From positions 1 to 35,628 of IMG/VR virus record IMGVR_UViG_3300044799_000183: DNA of 35,628 bases. One strand, written 5' to 3'. Positions 21,203 through 28,662 of the stretch are shown in pieces. This DNA is from a virus. The first letter of the stretch is position 1; each line of letters starts with the position of its first letter. The notes beneath the pieces were generated by a model. That model was given only the letters and a program-made list of their open reading frames with translations, did not search any database and was not told where the DNA came from. Both the position numbers and the translations under genes were made by a program.

Positions 21203-21664
21203 GTGTCAACGTTAGCGACAAATGCTTATGTAATCGAATACGGACACCTCCCGCTTGCGGCGACTGCGGTTGACAATTATTTACGCGCCGGAACCCGCCG
21301 ATTGAAGGCGTGGATCGGTGCGGCGATATATGCCGCCGCTCTTGCGGAAGCCGGGGCGTTGACGGATAGATACTGTGCGTTGAGAGACGCCGAAGCATTA
21401 CTCGCTAAATATTACTTACTCCCTGAAATCAATACAGTGATCGCCGGTAATGGTGGGGTTATAAATTCCATCACTACCGGCGGTGTAAATCTGCCGGGAC
21501 AGACAACGCGATACTATATGCCTAATGACATCGAAAAGGAACGGAGCAGACTATTAGAGGACGCTTATGCCTTAACTAAACCCTATATTCCCGCAGGGCA
21601 AATAAACCCCGTAACGACGGCGGTTATATTTCCTTTACGGGATAATGTAGCGGAGGGGTTATGA
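21203..21664 (+). CDS. Head-tail connector (gp6/adaptor-like), inferred
   Basis: A 153-residue, mostly helical protein starting with GTG after AAGGAG. Position after the major capsid protein and before gp10-like and tail-completion proteins is that of the HK97 gp6 or SPP1 gp15 adaptor. A helical repeat (LKAWIGAAIYAAALAEAGAL, then YCALRDAEALLAKYYL) agrees. The family is not directly recognised. The next gene overlaps by ATGA. Confidence 0.6.
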   Translation: MSTLATNAYVIEYGHLPLAATAVDNYLRAGTRRLKAWIGAAIYAAALAEAGALTDRYCALRDAEALLAKYYLLPEINTVIAGNGGVINSITTGGVNLPGQTTRYYMPNDIEKERSRLLEDAYALTKPYIPAGQINPVTTAVIFPLRDNVAEGL

Positions 21665-22095
21665 GTAAAGATTTAACCCCACAGCAAATTGCAAATATTC
21701 TCGGAGCCGGAATAGACCTCGGTGTTAAGCGCGTTTTGCAATTAGCCAAAGGGAAAGCTATGGAGCAAGCGCCGTATGAATTCGGTAATCTGCAAGCGGG
21801 AATTGATGTCAACCGAATAAGGATAGGAGATAATATAAGTATAGGCGATGGCGTGAGTCTTGGTGGATTGGTTAATCCGATCAAATACGATATTTTTGTT
21901 CAGCAAGGAACGGGTATTTTTAAAGAAGGAGGCGGAGGTCGGCAAACCCCGTGGGTCTATTTTAATGAGAAGGGCGGAAGGTTTGTTTATACGCAAGGCG
22001 GGTTACCAAATCCATATATGAGACGCGCCCTTATTCTTATGCGACCTTTGATTCCTAAAATAATCGAAAAGGCGATTGTCGAGGCTTATCAATGA
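21661..22095 (+). CDS. HK97 gp10-like neck protein
   Basis: A 144-residue protein with the pattern of the HK97-gp10/tail-component family: APYEFGNLQAGI, then YDIFVQQGTGIF, TPWVYFNEKGGRFVYTQGG and PNPYMRRALI. It joins the filled head to the tail in siphoviruses. It overlaps both adjacent genes by ATGA, as expected for neck proteins made in equal amounts. Confidence 0.8.
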   Translation: MSKDLTPQQIANILGAGIDLGVKRVLQLAKGKAMEQAPYEFGNLQAGIDVNRIRIGDNISIGDGVSLGGLVNPIKYDIFVQQGTGIFKEGGGGRQTPWVYFNEKGGRFVYTQGGLPNPYMRRALILMRPLIPKIIEKAIVEAYQ

Positions 22096-22601
22096 ACGAA
22101 TTAATAAATGCCTTGCGCGATGTTTTCGCGTTGCCGTCGTGGACAGCGATAGGCGGTTGTAAAACCGTAACGCATATTCACGACGTCTGGCATAAACCGC
22201 CCGGTGCGCCGGAGATAACAGACGCAGACTATCCGTTACTTTCATTCGATACCGGCGAGGTAGCGATAACCGGAAGGAACGGCGACGGCTATGTTTTTCA
22301 CGGACAGGCTCGCGGCGGGAAAGCGTTTATAGCTATCCTCGACCGCCCGCGCAATACGGACACGACAAACAAAAATGTTGACGACCGGACAGGCGCGTTA
22401 ATCGAACTCGCGACGAAACATCTTGAAAACGAAAGAGCATTCCTAAAATCAAAAGGGATGCAAAACTTAAAAGTAAAATCTATCGCTCCCGTTTCGGGAG
22501 TCATAGGCAACCAAGTATTTGTTATGGGATTTATGCTTGCGCTTGAATCTGATTACGATTGGAGCGCGGGAACTGTAAATACCTTAACGTCAACTTATTA
22601 G
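22092..22601 (+). CDS. Tail terminator/completion protein, inferred
   Basis: A 169-residue alpha/beta protein (starts MNELINALRDVFALPSWTAI). Its place between the gp10-like protein and the tail tube, and its length, match lambda gpU/gpZ-type terminators that cap the tail tube. Strands such as YPLLSFDTGEVAI and LKVKSIAPVSGV are consistent. No signature motif, so the name rests on synteny. Confidence 0.55.
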   Translation: MNELINALRDVFALPSWTAIGGCKTVTHIHDVWHKPPGAPEITDADYPLLSFDTGEVAITGRNGDGYVFHGQARGGKAFIAILDRPRNTDTTNKNVDDRTGALIELATKHLENERAFLKSKGMQNLKVKSIAPVSGVIGNQVFVMGFMLALESDYDWSAGTVNTLTSTY

Positions 22602-22613
22602 GAGGTGATTTAA

Positions 22614-23234
22614 TTGGCAGATACAATTCAAGTCGGCCCCTGGTGGGCTTTCGCAAGGCTCTTGAATCCTACGACTCTCGCGGAAACGGGAAACGTATAT
22701 GACTTAAGAGCGTTGCGCGAAACCAAGCCGAGCATCAAAGGCAAAGAGGTCAATATCGAAGCGGATAACCGCCCGTCATTTATTGACTCCTTTATGGTAG
22801 GCGGCGACGACATTAAATTCGAGGCGATAAGTCTTGAAGATACTGTTGAAATCGCGCACATGCTATCCGGCGCACCGACGGCGGAACTCACGGGATCGGG
22901 CGCGACGGCGCAACTTAACGGACGATTTTTCGGGCGAAAACCAAAGTGGCATCTTATGGTTTTACAGCCGGACTTACGCACGTTAGACTGGAGCAACCTT
23001 ACGAACGTAACCTGCAATATTTTCGAGATGTGGCCGTGTGTTTTCGGCGCGGAGGCTCTCGAACTTGCGGGTGAAAAGGAAGATGCGACGAAACTGAAAG
23101 TGTCCGGGAAGCCGATAAGCGATAGTTTGACCGCTTATCAGATGTTCGCTTTGAAGCACGGCGTAACCGGATGCAATCTAACGATAACAGGTGCGGCACT
23201 CCCGCACGCAACCTTATACCCGACCCACCCGTAA
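22614..23234 (+). CDS. Major tail (tube) protein, inferred
   Basis: A 206-residue beta-rich protein, start TTG with AGGAGGTGA 6 bases upstream (perfect complement to the 16S rRNA tail). Its place after the terminator and before the tail chaperone, a second copy-number-high gene, is that of the tail tube. Segments like KEVNIEADNRPSFID and WSNLTNVTCNIFEMW fit the beta-sandwich of tube proteins. Using TTG with the strongest ribosome site sets a high rate. Confidence 0.66.
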   Translation: MADTIQVGPWWAFARLLNPTTLAETGNVYDLRALRETKPSIKGKEVNIEADNRPSFIDSFMVGGDDIKFEAISLEDTVEIAHMLSGAPTAELTGSGATAQLNGRFFGRKPKWHLMVLQPDLRTLDWSNLTNVTCNIFEMWPCVFGAEALELAGEKEDATKLKVSGKPISDSLTAYQMFALKHGVTGCNLTITGAALPHATLYPTHP

Positions 23235-23247
23235 GGAGGTGAGATAA

Positions 23248-24117
23248 TTGCCAGACGTAGACATTGCCTTTGAAATTATGAATGCTGACACCGGGAACGG
23301 TGTGGCATCGGCGGCAGTAACGATTTATAAAGCCTCGGACGATAGTGTCGTAGATACAGATACTACAACCGCAGGTGGAAACTGCACGCTTACTGCTCCC
23401 GTCGGAGTAATTTATTATGTCGGTGTTGTAAAAGCCGGGTATCGAACTCTCGGCGCGGATAAATTACTCATTGTAACCCCGGACGTTTTAGTCGCGAACT
23501 TAACTCTCGGATATACGATGCAACCTCTCCGAGCGTGGAGCGGCGTGAACGTAACCGAAGGCGCGGGAGTATCGGTCAACGCACCGCAAGCCCCTGTAGA
23601 TGCAGTAACGGTTACTGTAACCACTTCGGGCGGTGGAGCGATAGAAGTGGTTACTACCGACGCGAACGGTTGGGCGGAACTAACAGACTCGCTTTACACA
23701 GGCTCGGTCGTTTATAAAATCGTCCTAACTAAAGCGGGGTATAATACATATACGATGTATTTTACCTATTCCGGCTTGGGTTGTGTCGTGGATGCGATTA
23801 TAAAACAATCCGTAGCGGCGACGATCTGGAACGTAACCGGAACGTGTTTGAACTCGGACGGGACTCCCGGAGTCGGCGAGGTTCTCTACTACGAAATAAC
23901 CAACGGACTGCTTTCTGAGGACATCGGCGGCGTTCAGCATTATTTCGTCGGTGGAGGAGCGAAGTCCGTGGTCGCGGATGCGAATGGACTCTTTACGATC
24001 CCCGTGCCGGATATGGGAATACTGAAAATTGGGCAAAACAATTTCGGGTTCCCGACAATCGCTTGCGTAATAACATCCGATTGCGTTATGGGCGACGGGA
24101 CGTTCGGCGTTTTATAA
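23248..24117 (+). CDS. Ig-like/carboxypeptidase-regulatory-like repeat protein, tail-associated
   Basis: A 289-residue protein starting with TTG after AAGGAGGTGAG. Its tandem beta domains have a conserved pattern: NADTGNGVASAAVTIYKASD with GNCTLTAPVG and VVKAGYRTL, then VTVTTSGG with NGWAELTDS and LTKAGYNTYTM, and a third with ADANGLFTIPVPD. This is the CnaB/carboxypeptidase-regulatory-like fold, used in phages as decoration or adhesion domains. Directly after the tail tube, it probably decorates the tail surface. The strong terminator follows its stop. Confidence 0.7.
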   Translation: MPDVDIAFEIMNADTGNGVASAAVTIYKASDDSVVDTDTTTAGGNCTLTAPVGVIYYVGVVKAGYRTLGADKLLIVTPDVLVANLTLGYTMQPLRAWSGVNVTEGAGVSVNAPQAPVDAVTVTVTTSGGGAIEVVTTDANGWAELTDSLYTGSVVYKIVLTKAGYNTYTMYFTYSGLGCVVDAIIKQSVAATIWNVTGTCLNSDGTPGVGEVLYYEITNGLLSEDIGGVQHYFVGGGAKSVVADANGLFTIPVPDMGILKIGQNNFGFPTIACVITSDCVMGDGTFGVL

Positions 24118-24155
24118 ACCATAACCGGTTCTCGCAGACCGAAAAAAGAACAATG

Positions 24156-24187
24156 AAAAAGGGGGACTTGCGAGAGTCCCCTTTTTA
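24156..24187 (+). terminator. Intrinsic terminator after the tail-tube module
   Basis: GGGGAC (24162-24167) pairs with GTCCCC (24176-24181) across a short loop, flanked by A-tract and followed by TTTTT (24182-24186). It separates abundant head and tail-tube genes from the low-copy chaperone and tape measure. No clear promoter lies between it and 24203, so these are probably served by readthrough. Confidence 0.85.
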
Positions 24188-24202
24188 TCAAGAGAGGAAA
24201 TA

Positions 24203-24700
24203 ATGGACGTTTCGTTTTCACTGCCGGGGATAAAAGAAAAATACTACTGTCCGAAAATAAACGCCTACCAACTTGAAGGCGTCCTCGGTCAATACGAAGG
24301 CTTTTTAGGATTCGTTCAGAGCGAAGGATTTGATCCCGAAAAAATTGATAACGTAACCGCGATTGCGATGTTTGCAAAATACAAACTCGATAGGAGATTT
24401 GTAGCGTGGTTAATCGCGCCCGTCGGAGAAGAATTTACCGACGGTACCAACGGGACTAAAGATACCCATACGGAGAACGTCGAGGCATTGAAATATATGC
24501 CAATCGAATTTATAATTGACGCTCACGAAAACGGCGATTTCAAGCCGGGGATGGTGTTAGCGAATTTTTTTACGAGCAACGCAAACTTGGAGAAGCTCTT
24601 CGACGGCTTAATAAGCTCGTGGATTACGGCAATCGTGTCGCAAACAGCAAGCTCTTTAGGGGTTACTCCGATAAAGACGCAACTTTCGGAGATTGGTTAG
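24203..24700 (+). CDS. Tail assembly chaperone, short form (gpG-like)
   Basis: A 165-residue protein directly before the tape measure gene, the place of lambda gpG. AGAGGAAA lies before its ATG. Residues 1-123 are shared with the frameshifted long form. After the slippery T7 run (24565-24571) frame 0 continues for another 42 residues to TGA. Such chaperones coat the tape measure protein before tail assembly and are absent from the finished virion. Confidence 0.8.
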   Translation: MDVSFSLPGIKEKYYCPKINAYQLEGVLGQYEGFLGFVQSEGFDPEKIDNVTAIAMFAKYKLDRRFVAWLIAPVGEEFTDGTNGTKDTHTENVEALKYMPIEFIIDAHENGDFKPGMVLANFFTSNANLEKLFDGLISSWITAIVSQTASSLGVTPIKTQLSEIG

Positions 24701-24969
24701 CGTATTCGCTACTCGGTGCGGAGCAAATAACCGACCACGATAAAATAAAAAAGGCTCCAGTTTTGCGTTCGTTAGCATATTTGACAAGGGCAATCGCGGA
24801 AAATCTAAACCGCTATGCACAATCGAAACCCGACGCTTTTAAGGATAGCGTAATGCCGGATATGAGCAAATACGCGAACTTAACGACGGAAGAATTACAG
24901 GACGTTATACGCGAAAAAGCGTTGAAACATATTAAAGAGATACAGGAAGAATGGCAGAGGACGCATTAG
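24203..24969 (+). CDS. Tail assembly chaperone, -1 frameshift long form (gpGT-like, 255 aa)
   Basis: At T_TTT_TTT (24565-24571) a -1 slip moves ribosomes into the frame that runs to TGA at 24967-24969, adding 132 residues (YEQRKLGEALRRLNKLVDYG and onward). The downstream frame has no good start: its first in-frame start, GTG 24619, lacks a ribosome site. Its stop overlaps the tape measure start by 19 bases. The layout, slippery heptamer and position all match lambda G/GT. Predicted product: 123 + 132 residues. Slippage efficiency cannot be seen. Confidence 0.85.
24565..24571 (+). promoter_or_regulatory. Slippery heptamer T_TTT_TTT for -1 frameshift
   Basis: Seven T in frame as AAT TTT TTT. 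Before it both forms share GMVLAN; after it frame -1 gives YEQRKLGEALRR. The two frames overlap from here to 24700. Confidence 0.85.
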
Positions 24970-27900
24970 TAAATTTACGATTGAGAGTAACCGTTACCGG
25001 AGCAAAGGACGCGGACGGTCAACTTAAGGGGCTTGCTGTAAGTGGAGTAAGCGCCGATAAGAGTATGACCAATTTGCGTTCGTCGCTTATGAATTTGGTA
25101 GGCGGTTTTTCGGCGTTAATGATAATGCGAAAAGTAACCGGCTTATTGGTAGAGCATACCAATCAAATGGCACAAGCCGGAATTATGGCGGGGATTTCGG
25201 GAAAGGAACTCGACGACCTCGGAGATAGGGTTTTGACGCTTGCGGGGAAATATTCTCTTTCGGCTAATGATGTTCGTCGCGCTCTATATGAAATTTACTC
25301 CGCGCAGGTTCCGGTCGAGCAAGGGATGGCGACGCTCGAAACTACGATGAAAGCGGCGGAAGCGGGTAACGCCGGAGTAAATGATACCTTCCGTTTAGGG
25401 TCTGCAATTATTAAAGGCTACGGGATGCAGTGGAGCGAACTCCCGGCAGTCTACGATAAAACGATGCAGATCGTTATAAAAGGGCAAACGACTTTCTCGG
25501 AACTTGCGCAATCTATGGGAGCGGTTATTCCAATGGCAAAGGCGGGTGGAATATCGCTCGAAGAGTTGAGCGGATTTTATGCGACTTTGACCGGAGTAAC
25601 CGGGAACGCAAGCGAAGTTACTACTCAAATGCGACAGGTAATTGCGTCTATTGTAAAACCGACACAGGACGCGAGACAGGGCGCGAAAGCAATGGGGATA
25701 GATTTTAGCGCCGCCGCCCTGAAATCAAAAGGACTTGCGGGCGTCCTCGACGACGTGGCGAAAGCGACGGGCGGGGACATAGATAAAATCGCTATTTTAT
25801 TCCCGAATATTCGTGCGCTTCCGGCGGTATTAGCGGCGACCGGTGGGCAAGCGGGACAACTCGCTAAAAATCTCGATACGATGAAAAACTCGGCGGGGTC
25901 TGTAGATACCGCGATGAAAAACGTCTCCGCTTCCGTTGGTGAGCATCTTGAAACCTTAAAAACGCGGGGACTCGCGGCACTCACAAAATTAGCCCTCGGA
26001 CTCGCTCCTATTTTTGAAAACATAGTCGGTTTAGCGAATGGGTTGCTATCGGTATTGACTCCGATAATTGAGGTATTCGGGAAGATGCCCGCGCCGATAA
26101 AAACAGTGGCAATAGCCTTTGTCGTTTTAGCGATTGCACAAACAAAATATAACGCTCTATCAAAACTTTCTACGGTTCTTAACCGCGATATGAGCGGTTC
26201 TTTTTCGATGCTTGGCGCGAAATTAGATGGGGCAGGGCGCGGTATTTTGACTCTCGCAAGCGGGAATGTAAATTTAAGAAAATCAATGAATGGGGCTTTT
26301 TCTGAAACGAGTAAATTCGGAGGTGTATTAAAAGGCGGTTTGACCGTCGCGGCGATGTGGGCTGTCGGTAAAATCTGGGAATTAAAAGGGGCGATTGTCG
26401 AATATGCAAGAGCTACAAAAGAAGCGGACGAAGCACAGAAAAATTTTGATAAAACTATGGCGAAGTTAGCCGACTCTGCAACGTCGCCCGGTCAAAAACT
26501 TTCGAGAGCTACTCCTCCTTTACGCGATTTGTTAAATACGTGGAATGCTGGCTTATCGGATATAGAAAAAGCGAATCTTGAAGTCCAGTCGAAAGTCGGG
26601 GCTTTCGGCGCAAAGGACGCCGCCGCAAAACTTGAAGCCAATAAAACAAGAGAAAACGCTATTGCTACTTTGAAAGCGATGGGGTTAGAATATTCGTCGC
26701 AAGCACAAGTAGTAGAAGCTCTCGGTCAAGCAGAGGCATACCGCGCTGGAATAACAGATAAAAATGCAAAAGCCGCGGTCCTTTCTCAAAAGGAAATCCA
26801 AGCCGCGCAGGAGCAAACGACCGACAGTTACATTGCCGACCAAGTCCGGTTAAAGCAACTCGAAGCGGATATGGGAAAAACCGGAGCCGGAAGCGAGGAC
26901 GTTTCGGCGTATTATAATCTAAAAAGATCGCTCGCAATTAAGGCATCGGAAGAAGAAAAGAAGGGACTCAACGACGGAGTGCGGACGGAAGTTGAAGTCG
27001 CTATCGAAAAACAAAATGTTGAAAAGGGATTATCGGATGCCCTCGCTCAGATTGAAATTGACCGTCGCGTAAAACTCGGCGAGATAAAAGACAAAGGACT
27101 CGACGACGATAAAAAGCGAATTGACGAGGAATTGAAAGCGACGCAAGAAGCGAATATTGAAAAAGCGAACGAAGAGGAAAAAGCTATCGAAACGTGGATG
27201 GATGCGCGGCGCAACCAACACGACTGGAGAATAAATAACGAACAAGACGCGCTCAAGAAAATAATTGATAATGAGAATACGTCGAATGAGGATAGATTAA
27301 AAGCAGAGGAACAATATTGGACGAATAAATTAATCATTCTCATCGCGGGAGGATTAAGCGCAAAAGATGCTCAAGAGAGAATTGACGCGGAAAAAGAAAT
27401 ATCCGACGAGGAGCGCGCACAGAGAGAAATCGAAAGAGCGATCCGCGTTCGGGACGCAAAAATTCAAAAATGGTTAGACTATGTTAATGCCGTCAATAAT
27501 CTCGGTAATGCGTATTTCGATATGCAACTTGCGCGAGTAAGCGAACAGGAGCGAAAAGAAACAGAAGCGGCGAAAGCGCGGGGCGCAACAGAAGCGGAAC
27601 TTGACGCAATAAAAAATAAATTTGCGGCAAAAGAACTTGCTCTAAAAAAGAAACAGCGAATAGTAAAATATTCGGAGGCAGTATCAAGTTCCGCTCTTGC
27701 GATAATAAATGCTTTTCAGACAAAACCGTTTTTTCCGTTGGGTTTGATTATGGGGTCAATCGCGACGGGTATAATGGGAATGCAACTTGCTACCATCGCG
27801 GCGCAACCGTATTATAAAGGCGGTATTCTCGAACCGGGAAAGACCGGATTTTTTGAGGGAACGCGACGGGAACTTATCGTCCCGCTCGAAGGCGCGGGTT

Positions 27901-28121
27901 CTTTTATGGACTTTGCCCGGACTGAACTTGCGCCGATGCTTTTTAGAGCGCCTAATTCGCCCGCAGGCGCGTCCTCGAAAGTGGTTAATGTAACGATTCA
28001 CGAACACTACGACGGGACGTTTTTAGGGGACGATATAGCCGCTCTACGCGAATATAAAAGAACGACTGACAAAAGGGCGAATCTTGTGAAAGCCGCGCTC
28101 GAAGGGGTAGGTGCAGACTAA
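24951..28121 (+). CDS. Tail tape measure protein
   Basis: A 1056-residue protein, the largest in the genome, with the N-terminal PhageMin-type tail region (SADKSMTNLRSSLMNLVGGF, TGAKDADGQLKGLAVSG) and long helical, Ala/Lys/Glu-rich stretches. There are hydrophobic segments near 380-400 and 465-480 and a C-terminal Gly/Phe-rich region near 925-955. It spans the tail lumen and sets its length. At 1.5 Angstrom per residue, about 160 nm is expected. The ATG overlaps the end of the chaperone frame. AGGAAG is upstream. Confidence 0.93.
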   Translation: MAEDALVNLRLRVTVTGAKDADGQLKGLAVSGVSADKSMTNLRSSLMNLVGGFSALMIMRKVTGLLVEHTNQMAQAGIMAGISGKELDDLGDRVLTLAGKYSLSANDVRRALYEIYSAQVPVEQGMATLETTMKAAEAGNAGVNDTFRLGSAIIKGYGMQWSELPAVYDKTMQIVIKGQTTFSELAQSMGAVIPMAKAGGISLEELSGFYATLTGVTGNASEVTTQMRQVIASIVKPTQDARQGAKAMGIDFSAAALKSKGLAGVLDDVAKATGGDIDKIAILFPNIRALPAVLAATGGQAGQLAKNLDTMKNSAGSVDTAMKNVSASVGEHLETLKTRGLAALTKLALGLAPIFENIVGLANGLLSVLTPIIEVFGKMPAPIKTVAIAFVVLAIAQTKYNALSKLSTVLNRDMSGSFSMLGAKLDGAGRGILTLASGNVNLRKSMNGAFSETSKFGGVLKGGLTVAAMWAVGKIWELKGAIVEYARATKEADEAQKNFDKTMAKLADSATSPGQKLSRATPPLRDLLNTWNAGLSDIEKANLEVQSKVGAFGAKDAAAKLEANKTRENAIATLKAMGLEYSSQAQVVEALGQAEAYRAGITDKNAKAAVLSQKEIQAAQEQTTDSYIADQVRLKQLEADMGKTGAGSEDVSAYYNLKRSLAIKASEEEKKGLNDGVRTEVEVAIEKQNVEKGLSDALAQIEIDRRVKLGEIKDKGLDDDKKRIDEELKATQEANIEKANEEEKAIETWMDARRNQHDWRINNEQDALKKIIDNENTSNEDRLKAEEQYWTNKLIILIAGGLSAKDAQERIDAEKEISDEERAQREIERAIRVRDAKIQKWLDYVNAVNNLGNAYFDMQLARVSEQERKETEAAKARGATEAELDAIKNKFAAKELALKKKQRIVKYSEAVSSSALAIINAFQTKPFFPLGLIMGSIATGIMGMQLATIAAQPYYKGGILEPGKTGFFEGTRRELIVPLEGAGSFMDFARTELAPMLFRAPNSPAGASSKVVNVTIHEHYDGTFLGDDIAALREYKRTTDKRANLVKAALEGVGAD

Positions 28122-28660
28122 TGCCATATTTATCAATACCGAGTTGGGGAAATGGACAGGGCGAAAGCGAATGGAGAATTTACCGCCCCGCTACCGGAAT
28201 GAACATTTGGGTTACGATGCCGCCGAGTCGAAAAGCGGCGGTTAGAAAATTTTCTGGAAGAGCCGGAAATACCGCGCTCTATACCGGAGCCGTTCATAAA
28301 GGTATTCGGGGATATAAAGTTTCGACGGCGTTTTCGTGGGTGCTTTCCGCAGATAGATTTTTGCCGAATGCTTACGGTGGATTGAGCGCTATTCGAGAGA
28401 CCGATTTTCCGACGATCCTGTTAGAAGCGGATATGGAAAAAGATTACTATCCGTCCGGTTTGATGTGGTTTAAGTTTCATACCGACGACCTTAATACTCA
28501 TTATTTATATTCTTTTAGACTTGAAAAAGAGGAGAATCAAATTGACGCACTCGCGGATGTAAATGTCGCGGAAGAATTTGTTTTAAATATCGTCGTGGAC
28601 GGGTTCACGACCTACCTGCCGACAAACACTTTAACCGCGCCGCCCGCGCAGATGTATTAA
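28121..28660 (+). CDS. Distal tail protein-like, inferred (179 aa)
   Basis: A 179-residue protein (starts MPYLSIPSWGNGQGESEWRI). Its place after the tape measure, its beta-rich pattern and length suggest a distal tail or baseplate hub component. Not a recognised motif. It overlaps the tape measure stop by TAATG, and 2 bases separate it from the next gene. Confidence 0.5.
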   Translation: MPYLSIPSWGNGQGESEWRIYRPATGMNIWVTMPPSRKAAVRKFSGRAGNTALYTGAVHKGIRGYKVSTAFSWVLSADRFLPNAYGGLSAIRETDFPTILLEADMEKDYYPSGLMWFKFHTDDLNTHYLYSFRLEKEENQIDALADVNVAEEFVLNIVVDGFTTYLPTNTLTAPPAQMY

Positions 28661-28662
28661 TT

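Noticed and set aside
24619-24969. Separate gene starting GTG 24619 before the tape measure
   Set aside because: No ribosome site; the frame continues upstream to the slippery heptamer, so a frameshifted extension explains it better.
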